From Planctomonas psychrotolerans (GTDB taxonomy: Bacteria > Actinomycetota > Actinomycetes > Actinomycetales > Microbacteriaceae), in NCBI RefSeq assembly GCF_008642235.1, contig NZ_SJEV01000001.1, positions 682,001 to 746,000 on the forward strand: a DNA stretch of 64,000 nt. Direction: 5' to 3'. The position numbers and the translations under genes were made by a program. Every line of letters begins with the position of its first letter. The stretch's first letter is position 1. Positions 8,286 through 16,912 of this stretch are shown piece after piece. The notes under the pieces are model-generated. The model made no database searches and was not told the DNA's origin. It was given only the letters and a program-made list of their open reading frames with translations.

Positions 8286-9239
8286 ATGCTTCGCAAGGTC
8301 GTCTGCCTCACGCTCCCCGGCATGGCCCCGTTCGAGTTCGGCGTCATCTGCGAGGTGTTCGGCATCGACCGCAGCGATCAGGGCGGACCGACCTTCGACT
8401 TCCACATCGTTGCCGCGGAGCCCGGCCCCATCCCGATGAAACTCGGATTCGACATCCTCGTGCACGAGGGCCTTGCCGCGGCCGACGACGCCGACCTCAT
8501 CGCCGTGCCCGCGTACCTCGACTCCGCGATCCACCCGGAAATTCTCCGGGTGGTGCGCGAGGCCGAGGCCCGGGGGGCATGGATCCTCAGCGTGTGCAGC
8601 GGCGCCTTCGTGCTCGCGGAGGCGGGCGTGCTGAACGGCAGGAAGAGCACTACGCACTGGATGTACACCGACAAACTGGCGAGCGATTACCCGCTCACCG
8701 AGGTCGACCCGGACGTGCTCTTCGTCGAGGACCGCAAGGTCGTGACGGGCGCGGGCACGGCGGCGGGCATCGATGCGGCACTGCACATCGTGCGGAAGGA
8801 GCTCGGCGCCGCCGCGACCAACGTGATCGCTCGGCGCATGGTGGTGCCGCCGCAGCGCGACGGCGGTCAGTCGCAGTACATCGAGTACCCGATCCCGGCG
8901 GCGCGCAGCGACTCGTTCGCGCGCGTCACCGATTGGATGCTGGAGAACCTCGACCAGGACCTTACCGTCGACCAGCTCGCCCGCAAGGCGCTCATGTCGT
9001 CGCGCACCTTCGCCCGCCGGTTCCGCGCCGACATGGGCACCACCCCCGCCGCCTGGTTGAACCGCCAGCGCATCATCCGCGCGCAATACCTTCTGGAACG
9101 CTCCGACGAGGGGCTGGAAACCGTGGCTGCGAAGGCGGGCTTCGGCACGGCCGCGGTCATGCGGCACCACTTCCTCAAGGTGCTGCAGACGACGCCGGCC
9201 ACCTATCGCCGCACGTTCGGCGCTCGCGCGGCGGGCTGA
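8286..9239 (+). CDS. GlxA family transcriptional regulator (DJ-1/PfpI + AraC HTH)
   Basis: A 317-residue two-domain regulator. Residues 1 to about 190 form a class-I glutamine amidotransferase/DJ-1 fold with the nucleophile-elbow segment LSVCSGAFVLAEAGVL (C104). About 215-315 is an AraC-type double helix-turn-helix (LTVDQLARKALMSSRTFARRF, then the RIIRAQYLLERS region). The N-terminal domain is presumed to sense a metabolite rather than to be an enzyme. Targets are not shown by sequence. The ATG at 8286 follows an AAAGG site. Palindromic TGCCA sites lie immediately upstream. Confidence 0.9.
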   Translation: MLRKVVCLTLPGMAPFEFGVICEVFGIDRSDQGGPTFDFHIVAAEPGPIPMKLGFDILVHEGLAAADDADLIAVPAYLDSAIHPEILRVVREAEARGAWILSVCSGAFVLAEAGVLNGRKSTTHWMYTDKLASDYPLTEVDPDVLFVEDRKVVTGAGTAAGIDAALHIVRKELGAAATNVIARRMVVPPQRDGGQSQYIEYPIPAARSDSFARVTDWMLENLDQDLTVDQLARKALMSSRTFARRFRADMGTTPAAWLNRQRIIRAQYLLERSDEGLETVAAKAGFGTAAVMRHHFLKVLQTTPATYRRTFGARAAG

Positions 9240-9255
9240 CGCGGGGCGGCCCTGC

Positions 9256-9466
9256 GCTCCCCGAGCCTGTCGAAGGGATATCGAGTCCCGTCCCTTCGAC
9301 AAGCTCAGGGACCGTGGGCGAATCCCGTCCCTTCGACAGGCTCAGGGACCGTATGGGCAAGTCCTGTCCGTTCGACAAGCTCAGGGACCGTGTGGGCAAG
9401 TCCCGTCCCTTCGACAAGCCCAGGGACCGTGGGCAAGTCCCGTCCCTTCGACAAGCTCAGGGACCG
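9256..9466 (+). repeat. Repeat array C: one inverted and five direct REP-like units
   Basis: The first copy (9256-9278) is in minus orientation. Five + copies follow at about 9291, 9328, 9366, 9405 and 9441, period 36-39 bp. They are joined by a shared spacer of the type GTGGGCAAGTCCCG. The array fills the space between the converging 3' ends of the glxA-like gene and manA. Confidence 0.93.
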
Positions 9467-9477
9467 CATGGCGGACG

Positions 9478-10743
9478 CTAGGCGTTCGTGGTGGCGAGGA
9501 AGAGCTCGCCCTCGCCGATGAACTGCAGCTCGGCCTCGTCGGGCGTGATGTACACCGCCTGTCCGCGTGCGACGGATGCCTCGGTGCGGCTCCCCGCGAT
9601 CGTCACCTGACCCGATACGCAGATGGCGATGGCGGGACCGGCGATGCGGTACCCCGCCTGCAGCGTCGTGGCGTCCAGGGCCACCCGCACGAGCTGGAAG
9701 TCGGGCACCTCGGGGCGGAAGACCTCCACACCCTCCTCCGGTCGATGCGGGTGGAGGTAGGGCACGGGCACGGCCCGAAAGTCGAGCACGTCGAGCAGTT
9801 CCGCAACGTCGACGTGCTTCGGAGTGAGGCCACCACGCAGCACGTTGTCCGATGCTGCCATCAGTTCCACGCCGAGCCCCGACAGGTAGGCGTGGATGTT
9901 GCCCGCCGGCAGGTACAGCGCCTCTCCACGAGAAAGGGACACGTAGTTCAGGAGCAGTGCCGTGACGATGCCCGGGTCACCCGGGTACGCGGCGGCGAGG
10001 CGACGCACCAGCGCCAGGTCCCGGCGCAACGGGTCTCCGTCGGCGGCAGCCCCGCACGGGGAATCGGCGGCTTCGCTCGCCGCGGCGATGGCGACGGTGC
10101 GTTCGACCACCGCGTCGACCTCGGTCCCGCCGGCCATGATCGCCTCGAACGCGCTGCGGAGCCCGCCCGGGTCGCCCAGCCGATCGAGCACGAATGAGAA
10201 CGGCGACGATCCGGCGGCGTCACTCGCATCCCGGTCGGCGAGCGCGGCGAAGACCGCACGCGCTTCCTCCACGGCACGGAAGCCGCACAGCGCATCGAAG
10301 CGCTCACTGAGGGCGTAGATCAACTCCGGCTTGTGCAGGGCGTCCTTGTAGTTGCGATGCGGAGCATCCGACTCCACGCCGGCCTCGTTCTCCGCGCTGA
10401 AACCGCGGCGCGCCCGTTCGAGCGTCGGATGCGCCTGCAGCGACAGCGGCCCATCGGCGGCGAGCAGTTTGAGCAGGAACGGCAGGTGCACCGGATCGCC
10501 CTCGCGGAGGCCGGTCGACACCGGCCCGAGCGTGGTCTGCGGATCGGCCGAGATCCACTCGGGAACCGTCGTCGCGCCGCCGACGCTCTCGGGATCGGTG
10601 ATGCGACTCGGTGAGCCCGGGTGGGCGCCCAACCACAGCTCGGCCTCCGGCGCGCCGCTCGGCTCGGTACCGAGCACCTCCGCAATGGCTGTGCGCGATC
10701 CCCAGGCGTAGTCCCGGGGCGTATTAGTGATGCCTACAAACAA
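9478..10743 (-). CDS. manA: Mannose-6-phosphate isomerase, class I
   Basis: A 421-residue zinc-dependent isomerase interconverting fructose-6-P and mannose-6-P, supplying GDP-mannose precursors. It opens NTPRDYAWGS, typical of the family. The zinc-site residues Q103 and H105 lie in SLQAHPTLERARRGF, E140 in HKPELIYAL, and the later His in YLPAGNIHAYLSGLG. The catalytic Arg segment is NVLRGGLTPKHVD. Translation starts at TTG (10743), with AGGGA about 9 nt upstream; no ATG or GTG fits as well. manA sits near whiB2 in mycobacteria too. Confidence 0.93.
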   Translation of the reverse strand: MFVGITNTPRDYAWGSRTAIAEVLGTEPSGAPEAELWLGAHPGSPSRITDPESVGGATTVPEWISADPQTTLGPVSTGLREGDPVHLPFLLKLLAADGPLSLQAHPTLERARRGFSAENEAGVESDAPHRNYKDALHKPELIYALSERFDALCGFRAVEEARAVFAALADRDASDAAGSSPFSFVLDRLGDPGGLRSAFEAIMAGGTEVDAVVERTVAIAAASEAADSPCGAAADGDPLRRDLALVRRLAAAYPGDPGIVTALLLNYVSLSRGEALYLPAGNIHAYLSGLGVELMAASDNVLRGGLTPKHVDVAELLDVLDFRAVPVPYLHPHRPEEGVEVFRPEVPDFQLVRVALDATTLQAGYRIAGPAIAICVSGQVTIAGSRTEASVARGQAVYITPDEAELQFIGEGELFLATTNA

Positions 10744-10947
10744 CTGGTCGAGTCCCTAGAGAAGAGCTACCAAAATGGCGGCGGTTGGTTGCTGTCTACA
10801 AACAGCTCAGCGCACAGCAGCGCGCTCCTAGAACAAAGTACCAACCGGATTGGCGCCGGTCTTTCGCGGATTTAGCCTGATGAGTAATCGGCGTCCGGGG
10901 ATCCCGCGAAGCCGGGCATCGTCCTCATGAACGCAATGGAGCATCCC

Positions 10948-12126
10948 ATGTCATTCGAGCCCATCACGAGCGACTTCTACGGATACGAGAATCTGCTCAC
11001 CGACCGCGAGAAGGGCGTGCTGACCGATTTGCGCGCCTATCTCGAGGCCGAGGTGAGGCCGATCGTGAACGACTGCTGGAACCGCGCCGAGTTCCCCACC
11101 CAGATCATCACCCCGCTCGCCGACCTCAAGCTGTTCGGGATGCCCTGGGACGAGACGCGCCCATTCGAGAACTCCGCGGTGTTCCGCGGCTGGGTCGCTC
11201 TCGAACTGGCGCGAGTCGACGCGTCGGTCGCCACTTTCGTAGGCGTGCAGAACGGCCTCGTCATGGGATCCATCGGCGTCGGCGGATCCACCGAGCAGCG
11301 CGCCGAGTGGTTGCCGAAACTCGCCTCCGGCGAGACCATCGGCGCCTTCGCGCTCACCGAGCCGCTGTCGGGCTCCGACTCCGCCCAGGGGCTTCGCACA
11401 CTCGCAACGCGCGACGGCGACAATTGGGTGCTGAATGGTGCGAAGCGCTGGATCGGCAACGCGACGTTCAGCGACATCACCATCGTCTGGGCGAAGAGCG
11501 TGGAGGACGGTCAGGTCAAGGGCTTCATCGTGCCCACGTCCACCCCTGGCTACTCGGCCACTCGCATCGAGAACAAGACGAGCCTGCGCACCGTGCAGAA
11601 CGCCGACATCACGCTCGACAACGTGGTGGTGCCGGATTCCCTCCGGCTCCAGAAGGTGAACTCATTCCGCGAGACGGCTGCGGTGCTGCGCCTCACCCGC
11701 GCCGAGGTGGCGTGGGCCGCGGTCGGCAACTCGATCGGCGCGTACGAGGCCGCACTCGCCTACGCCAAGGAGCGGGTGCAGTTCGGCAAGCCGATCGCGA
11801 GCCACCAGCTGGTGCAGGACCTGCTCGTGAAGTGCATCGGCAACATCACGGCATCCATCGGCATGGTGGTGCGGGTGTCGCAGATGCTCGACGAGGGCAT
11901 CCAGCGCGACGAGCACGCGTCGCTCGCCAAGGCGTACACCACGGCGCGGATGCGCGAGACGGTCGCCTACGCCCGGGAGATCCTCGGCGGCAACGGCATC
12001 GTGACGGACTACGACGTCGCCCGCTTCTTTGCCGACGGTGAGGCGATGTACTCGTACGAGGGCACCCGCGAGATGAACACGCTCATCGTGGGTCGGAGCA
12101 TCACGGGGCACGCAGCCTTCGTGTGA
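10948..12126 (+). CDS. Acyl-CoA dehydrogenase family protein, glutaryl-CoA dehydrogenase-like
   Basis: A 392-residue FAD enzyme with the three acyl-CoA dehydrogenase domains. The FAD/substrate segment is FALTEPLSGSDSAQ, followed by W-V-L-N-G-A-K-R-WIGNATFSD. The C-terminal base is E371 in MYSYEGTREMNTLIVGR, the position used by glutaryl- and short-chain acyl-CoA dehydrogenases. Substrate is uncertain; the GCDH-like subgroup is likely. The ATG at 10948 has GGAG 6 nt upstream; the in-frame ATG at 10927 has no ribosome site. It is transcribed divergently from manA, with a 204-bp gap containing two TACAAACA direct repeats (near 10735 and 10797) and no further gene. Confidence 0.88.
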   Translation: MSFEPITSDFYGYENLLTDREKGVLTDLRAYLEAEVRPIVNDCWNRAEFPTQIITPLADLKLFGMPWDETRPFENSAVFRGWVALELARVDASVATFVGVQNGLVMGSIGVGGSTEQRAEWLPKLASGETIGAFALTEPLSGSDSAQGLRTLATRDGDNWVLNGAKRWIGNATFSDITIVWAKSVEDGQVKGFIVPTSTPGYSATRIENKTSLRTVQNADITLDNVVVPDSLRLQKVNSFRETAAVLRLTRAEVAWAAVGNSIGAYEAALAYAKERVQFGKPIASHQLVQDLLVKCIGNITASIGMVVRVSQMLDEGIQRDEHASLAKAYTTARMRETVAYAREILGGNGIVTDYDVARFFADGEAMYSYEGTREMNTLIVGRSITGHAAFV

Positions 12127-12176
12127 CGCGGGGGGTGCGCGAGCCTGGAGTAGGTGCGGCGGTCGCTCGGTGCGGC

Positions 12177-12405
12177 GGTCGCTGAGCTTGTCGAAGCGAC
12201 GTGAGGTCCCTTCGACAGGCTCAGGGACCGTGAGCCTGCCAGTTCCTAACGTCCCTTCGACAGGCTCAGGGACCGTGGAGCGACGATACGCAGCGCCCCT
12301 TCGACAGGTAAGGACCGTGAGGCGACACTACGCATCGCCCCTTCGGCAGGCTCAGCGACCGTGGAGCGACGATACGGAGGGCCCCTTCGACAGGCTCAGG
12401 GACCG
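12177..12405 (+). repeat. Repeat array D: left boundary of the glycan locus
   Basis: The first copy (12177-12200) is an inverted variant with stem GGTCGCT/AGCGAC in place of GGTCCCT/AGGGAC. Five + copies follow near 12207, 12252, 12296, 12338 and 12382. The 12296 copy has lost part of its loop, and the 12338 copy carries single-base changes. The spacer GTGGAGCGACGATACG is shared. It lies between the acyl-CoA dehydrogenase gene and the first membrane protein of the glycan locus. Confidence 0.92.
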
Positions 12406-12462
12406 TGGAGACGATGAAGGTGCCGGTCGGGCACCGGCGGGCTGGCACATACTCTTGGGGGC

Positions 12463-13803
12463 ATGACAGCGAACCGGGAACGCACCGCGGGAACCGGGCT
12501 CGCGGTGCTCGTCTGGTTCTCGGTACTGGCGGGTGATGCCTGGCGCAACAGCCTGAGCTGGTACGGCTACGGCGCGGTCGTGTTCCTCCTGTTGCTCTGC
12601 ACGCTCGTGCACCTGTCCCGCGTGCCGGACATCCGGTGGCGCACGCTGCCGGTTCCGCTGATGGCGTTCCTGGCCCTCGCCACCGCCTCGATCGCCTGGT
12701 CGTTCTACCCCGCGGTCAGCGCCGCCGGCGTGGCCATTCAGTGGGCCACGACGATCGCCGCACTCTTCCTCACCCTGTCGTTGCGGTGGACCGACAACGT
12801 GGCCGCGCTCGGCACGACGGTGCGCTTCATCCTCGCGGCATCCCTCGCGTTCGAACTCATCGCGGCCGCCGTGCTGCGACGTCCGTTGTTCCCCTTCTTC
12901 ACCGACTACGGTGGCCGCGACGTGCCCGACGCGTACTACTGGACCCGCGCCGAGCTGTTCGAGGGCGGACGCATCCAGGGCATCGTGGGCAACTCGAACC
13001 TGCTCGGGATGATCGCGCTGCTCGCGCTGATCGTGATCGGTGTGCAGCTCGCGTGCGGGACGGTGCGCCGCCGGACGGGCTACTCCTGGCTCGTCGTGGC
13101 GGTCACCACCTTCGCTCTGGCCAGGTCCGCGACGGCGTTCGCCGCGCTGCTCGTGACGCTCGGCGTGCTCGCTGTCGCCCTGATCGCGAGGCGTCTGACC
13201 GCCCGGGGACGACTCGCCCTCGCGGCGGGGGTGGTTGCCGCCGGTGCCGTCGGCGCCGTCGCCGTGTCGGCCTGGTCGGCTCGCATCCTCGGCATCCTCG
13301 GCCGGAGCCCCGACCTCACCGGACGCCTCGACATCTGGGCGGCCGTCCGCGACCTGGCCGTCACGCGGCCGGTGGCCGGATGGGGCTGGACCAGTTACTG
13401 GGCGCCCTGGGTCGAACCGTTCGACGACCTCGCCCTGAGAAACGGGGTGCGATACCTGCAGGCCCACAACGCCTACCTCGATGTCTGGTTCCAACTCGGC
13501 GCCATCGGGCTCGCCGTCTTCCTCTGCCTCGTGCTCTCCACGGCCGCCCGTGCCTGGTGGATCGCGATCGACCGACCTCAACGCAGTGCGGATGCCCCGC
13601 TCCCCTTCTCCGCGATGGATCTGCTGCCCGTGCTGCTCCTCGCCGCCCTGCTCACGCAGAGCCTCGCCGAGAGCCGCATCCTGCTCGAGGGAGGGTGGGT
13701 GCTGCTCTGCGTGCTCGCGGTCGCGACCAAACTCGGCACGGCCCGCTCCGAGTACGACCCGCCGAAGCGCACCCCTCGGTCGATCCGCGGAATCCGTCGC
13801 TGA
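12463..13803 (+). CDS. O-antigen ligase/polymerase family membrane protein (Wzy/WaaL-like), first copy
   Basis: A 446-residue polytopic protein with roughly ten or more membrane helices. The family's large periplasmic loop carries GRLDIWAAVRDLAVTRPVAGWGW and QAHNAYLDVWFQLG, including the His characteristic of Wzy_C proteins. Members polymerise glycan repeat units or ligate glycans to lipid or protein acceptors. It is the first gene of a two-gene set with a related protein 49 bp downstream. TACTCT at 12450-12455 lies 7 nt before the ATG, suggesting a leaderless mRNA. The exact substrate is unknown. Confidence 0.85.
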   Translation: MTANRERTAGTGLAVLVWFSVLAGDAWRNSLSWYGYGAVVFLLLLCTLVHLSRVPDIRWRTLPVPLMAFLALATASIAWSFYPAVSAAGVAIQWATTIAALFLTLSLRWTDNVAALGTTVRFILAASLAFELIAAAVLRRPLFPFFTDYGGRDVPDAYYWTRAELFEGGRIQGIVGNSNLLGMIALLALIVIGVQLACGTVRRRTGYSWLVVAVTTFALARSATAFAALLVTLGVLAVALIARRLTARGRLALAAGVVAAGAVGAVAVSAWSARILGILGRSPDLTGRLDIWAAVRDLAVTRPVAGWGWTSYWAPWVEPFDDLALRNGVRYLQAHNAYLDVWFQLGAIGLAVFLCLVLSTAARAWWIAIDRPQRSADAPLPFSAMDLLPVLLLAALLTQSLAESRILLEGGWVLLCVLAVATKLGTARSEYDPPKRTPRSIRGIRR

Positions 13804-13852
13804 CCGACGTGGGCGGTTCGCGCGCGCGGGGCTGTAATTTGGACCGGAGACC

Positions 13853-15127
13853 ATGAGCCCGCACCCGAGCAAACCGCTACCCGAGCAGGTGTCCGACTTC
13901 CTCGGGTCCGCTCGGTTCTCCGCCGCGCTCACCACCACGATCCTGTCCACGGTGCTGCTCGCCCATGCGCTGCGGTCGATGATCGGGTGGCCGGGGTACC
14001 TCGCCATCCTCGCCACCCTGGTGCCGCTCGCCGCGCTCTCCCTCGTCGCCAAGCGCGGCGACTACGAGTGGCGCGGGCTTCTACCGATCTCCCTGCTCGT
14101 CTTCGTCGCGTGGTGCGGCCTGACCGTTCTGTGGAGCCGCTATCAGTGGGCCACGGTCAGCGGCGTGCTGTTCCAGGTGACGATCGCCTTCCTCGCCATC
14201 TACATCGCCATCGCGCGCGACCTCATCCAGATCGTGCGTGCGGTCGGCGACGTGATGCGCGCGCTCCTGCTGGTGTCGATCACCCTCGAGGTGCTGTCGG
14301 GGCTCCTGATCGACCTTCCGATCCGGTTCCTCGGAATTCAGGGCAATCTGGATGTCGGTGGCCCGATCCAGGGGGTGATGGGCGGGCGGAACGCCATGGG
14401 CACGGTCGCGCTCATCGCGGCGATCACCTTCGCGATCGAGTACTTCACACGGTCCGTGCGCAAGGGCGTGGCGATCGGCTCCTTCGTGGCCGCGTGCCTC
14501 GTGGTGCTGTTCACCCGCGCCCCCGTGATCGGCGGCGTGGTGGCCGTGCTCCTCCTCGGGGCGGCGGCCCTCCTCTGGCTTCGCCGCATCCCGCGCGACC
14601 GTCGGGGCCTGTGGCAGGTCGGCCTTCTGTCCGGGGCCCTGCTCGGCACCGTATTCGTGGTTCTCCTGCGCGGCCAACTCATCCGGAGCCTGAGCGCGGA
14701 ACGGGAGTTCGCCATCCGCGCGTCGCTCTGGCGCGACCTGCTTCGGCTCGCCGATCTCAACCAGCTCGAGGGCTGGGGATGGGTGGGGTACTGGCGGCCG
14801 GAGCTCATCCCGTTCGCGATCCTCGGCGACACCCCGACCGGAATAGCCACATCGGCGATGAACTCGTTCGTCGACGCCTATTTCCAGACCGGCCTCGTAG
14901 GGATGCTCGTCTTCATGAGCTTCGGCGGCCTCGCCTTCCTCCGCTCGTGGCAACTCGCCTCCGACAAGCGCAGCGTCAGCTACCTGTGGACGCCGCTCGT
15001 GCTCATCGTGCTCGCCATCGTGTCGCTCGCGCAGAGCTACACCCTCGTCGAGTGGGGCTGGCTGCTCCTCGTGATCTGCGCCGTGAAGGCGGCGCAGGAC
15101 AAGAGTTGGCGCGGCATCCTCGCCTGA
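13853..15127 (+). CDS. O-antigen ligase/polymerase family membrane protein, second copy
   Basis: A 424-residue polytopic membrane protein paralogous to the previous gene, with the same order of helices and loop segments (EFAIRASLWRDLLRL, then LEGWGWVGYW). Where the first copy has HNAYLDVWFQLG, this one has MNSFVDAYFQTGLVG, so the conserved His is replaced by Met. It may therefore act on a different acceptor or be non-catalytic. The ATG at 13853 follows GGAG. It probably forms an operon with the upstream gene. Confidence 0.82.
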   Translation: MSPHPSKPLPEQVSDFLGSARFSAALTTTILSTVLLAHALRSMIGWPGYLAILATLVPLAALSLVAKRGDYEWRGLLPISLLVFVAWCGLTVLWSRYQWATVSGVLFQVTIAFLAIYIAIARDLIQIVRAVGDVMRALLLVSITLEVLSGLLIDLPIRFLGIQGNLDVGGPIQGVMGGRNAMGTVALIAAITFAIEYFTRSVRKGVAIGSFVAACLVVLFTRAPVIGGVVAVLLLGAAALLWLRRIPRDRRGLWQVGLLSGALLGTVFVVLLRGQLIRSLSAEREFAIRASLWRDLLRLADLNQLEGWGWVGYWRPELIPFAILGDTPTGIATSAMNSFVDAYFQTGLVGMLVFMSFGGLAFLRSWQLASDKRSVSYLWTPLVLIVLAIVSLAQSYTLVEWGWLLLVICAVKAAQDKSWRGILA

Positions 15128-15230
15128 CGGATCGGCCGGAGGCGGCATCGGAACCGGAACCGGCGCCGGGCGTGCCTCCGCCGGGCGTGCCTCGGCCGGG
15201 CGAAAACCAGGCGGTCGGTAGGATCGTCCT

Positions 15231-15965
15231 GTGCCTACCGCCCTCGAGCAAACGCTCATCGTCATGCCTGCGTACAACGAGGAGGAGGCGGTCGGGTCGG
15301 TAGTCGCCGAGGTTTTCGCGGCTCTTCCCGGAGTGCACTGCCTGGTGGTGAGCGACGGTTCCCGTGACCGTACGGCCGCCATCGCATCCGCCGCCGGAGC
15401 GATGGTGCTGGATCTGCCGTTCAATCTCGGCGTCGGTGGTGCGATGCGCGCCGGCTTCAAGTTCGCCCTCCGCCACGGATACACCTTCGTGGTGCAGATC
15501 GACTCGGACGGCCAGCACGATCCGAAAAGCGTGCCGGCCATCCTCGACGCCCTCGAGCGCGCCGACGTCGTGATCGGAGCCCGTTTCGCCGGCGAGGGCG
15601 ACTACATCGTGCGCGGGCCCCGCAAGTGGGCGATGAAGGTGCTGGCCGTGACCGTCAGCCGGATCGCCAAGGCCCGACTCACCGACACGACCTCCGGGTA
15701 CCGGGGTGCGGGCCCCAGGGCGATCGGCCTCTTCGCCGAGTACTACCCCGCCGAATATCTCGGCGACACGGTGGAGTCGCTCGTGATGGCCGCCAAGGCG
15801 AAGTGCCGGATCGAGCAGATCCCGGTCGCGATGCGTCCGCGTGCGGGTGGCGTCCCGTCGCACAATCCCGCGAAGGCGGCCGTGTACCTCGGGCGCGCGG
15901 TCATCGCTCTCATCATCGCTCTCGCCCGGCCGCCCTACGATCTCCCGAGAGGGTCCGCCGCGTGA
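15231..15965 (+). CDS. Glycosyltransferase family 2, dolichyl-phosphate mannose synthase-like
   Basis: A 244-residue GT2 enzyme: LIVMPAYNEEEAVG at the N-terminus, VVSDGSRDRT, the metal/donor site QIDSDGQHDP (about residue 91), and TSGYRGAG. This is the DPM1-like subgroup that loads a sugar onto polyprenyl phosphate at the cytoplasmic face. The GTG start lies 6 nt after TAGGAT (15219-15224), indicating a leaderless transcript. Its stop overlaps a GTG (GTGA), and this junction is duplicated in tandem just downstream. Pairing with a DUF2304 protein is common for this subgroup. Confidence 0.9.
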   Translation: MPTALEQTLIVMPAYNEEEAVGSVVAEVFAALPGVHCLVVSDGSRDRTAAIASAAGAMVLDLPFNLGVGGAMRAGFKFALRHGYTFVVQIDSDGQHDPKSVPAILDALERADVVIGARFAGEGDYIVRGPRKWAMKVLAVTVSRIAKARLTDTTSGYRGAGPRAIGLFAEYYPAEYLGDTVESLVMAAKAKCRIEQIPVAMRPRAGGVPSHNPAKAAVYLGRAVIALIIALARPPYDLPRGSAA

Positions 15966-16067
15966 CCATCGCCACCCACCCGCTCAGTACCATCGCCCTC
16001 GCCCGGCCGCCCTACGATCTCCCGAGAGGGTCCGCCGCGTGAACATCGGCACCTACCTGCTCAGCAT
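15914..16067 (+). repeat. 77-bp tandem duplication across a stop/start junction
   Basis: Units 15914-15990 and 15991-16067 are aligned without gaps and differ at roughly eight positions, with the central stretch nearly identical. Each contains the end of the glycosyltransferase (ARPPYDLPRGSAA, stop) and the overlapping GTG start of the DUF2304 gene. The first copy therefore encodes a 26-residue hybrid frame (GTG at 15962 to TGA at 16041) that begins like DUF2304 (MTIATHPLST versus MNIGTYLLSI) and ends like the glycosyltransferase. The hybrid is probably a by-product of the duplication. Confidence 0.9.
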
Positions 16068-16428
16068 CCTCGCCGCCAGCCTGACCCTCGTCATCGTCAT
16101 CGAGCTGTTGCGGCGACGCAGGCTTCGCGAACGGCACGCGATCTGGTGGCTCGTGGGCGGCATCGGCGCGCTCGTCCTCTCCCTCTTCCCGGGAATCGTC
16201 GACGGACTGGCAGCGGTCATCGGCATCGAAGAACCGGTCAACCTGGTCTTCTTCTTCAGCCTCATCATCCTGTTCCTGGTGTGCGTGCAGTTCAGTGCCG
16301 AACTGACCGCGCTCGACGAGAAGACGCGCATCCTCGCGGAGGAGGCGGCGCTGATGGATCGGAGGCTGGCTCTTCTGGAGCGAGAACGAGGCACGGCGCC
16401 CGGAGCCTCCCCGAGGAGCGCGGACTAA
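16039..16428 (+). CDS. DUF2304 family membrane protein
   Basis: A 129-residue protein with three membrane helices (about residues 4-23, 34-53 and 66-86) and a charged, probably coiled-coil tail (LDEKTRILAEEAALMDRRLA). This is the DUF2304 layout. DUF2304 proteins are regularly encoded directly after polyprenyl-phosphate GT2 enzymes and are thought to assist them, but no activity is established. The GTG start overlaps the stop of the hybrid mini-frame created by the upstream 77-bp duplication, so it may depend on translational coupling. Confidence 0.85.
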   Translation: MNIGTYLLSILAASLTLVIVIELLRRRRLRERHAIWWLVGGIGALVLSLFPGIVDGLAAVIGIEEPVNLVFFFSLIILFLVCVQFSAELTALDEKTRILAEEAALMDRRLALLERERGTAPGASPRSAD

Positions 16429-16468
16429 GCGCCCCGCAGCCTGACACCGCGCTCACATCGCTGCCGTG

Positions 16469-16912
16469 TCAGCGGGCGTGCGATTCCGATGCCGAGCCCG
16501 AATCGACCTGCTCCGGAGGGGTCGCCCGAAACACCCAGTGCTTGTAGGCGAAGTAGTTCCACAGGGTGATGAGGGCCGTGGCCACGAACTTCCCCACCAC
16601 GTAACCCGGACCCGCTGCATCGAAAGCGGCGACGATGACGAGCGTCGCGCCGAAGTTCACACCGAGCAGAGCGGCGTACTTCCACGCGCTGCCCCAGATG
16701 GACTGCCCCGCTCCGAAGGTGAAGTACTTCTGCAGCAGGAAGCTGAACACCAGACTGACCCAGAAGGCCACCGCGGTCGCGGCCCACAGTTCCCAGCCGA
16801 GCACGTCGCGGCCCACGATGAGCAGCCCGAGGTCGAGGACGAATGCCGCTCCTCCGACGAGGAGGAAGCGAACGACGGACGATCGCCAGGCGCCTCGTAC
16901 AAGTTTTTTCAC
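16469..16912 (-). CDS. GtrA family membrane protein, first copy
   Basis: A 147-residue protein with four membrane helices. It has the family segments VVRFLLVGGAAFVLDLGLL, SLVFSFLLQKYFTFG and the C-terminal NYFAYKHWVF. GtrA-like proteins are proposed to help move polyprenyl-linked sugars across the membrane. The GTG start overlaps the stop of the DUF2142 gene by 4 bp (GTGA), so the two are translationally coupled. The gene converges on DUF2304 with a 40-bp gap. Confidence 0.88.
   Translation of the reverse strand: MKKLVRGAWRSSVVRFLLVGGAAFVLDLGLLIVGRDVLGWELWAATAVAFWVSLVFSFLLQKYFTFGAGQSIWGSAWKYAALLGVNFGATLVIVAAFDAAGPGYVVGKFVATALITLWNYFAYKHWVFRATPPEQVDSGSASESHAR

Noticed and set aside
12177-12405. 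Coding frames through repeat array D and the other arrays
   Set aside because: Open frames in these regions translate the repeat itself (strings such as RQAQGP or LSKGR) and differ in frame from unit to unit.
15962-16041. 26-residue hybrid frame as a genuine peptide gene
   Set aside because: It is fully explained by the 77-bp duplication joining the ends of two neighbouring genes. No independent feature supports a peptide function.
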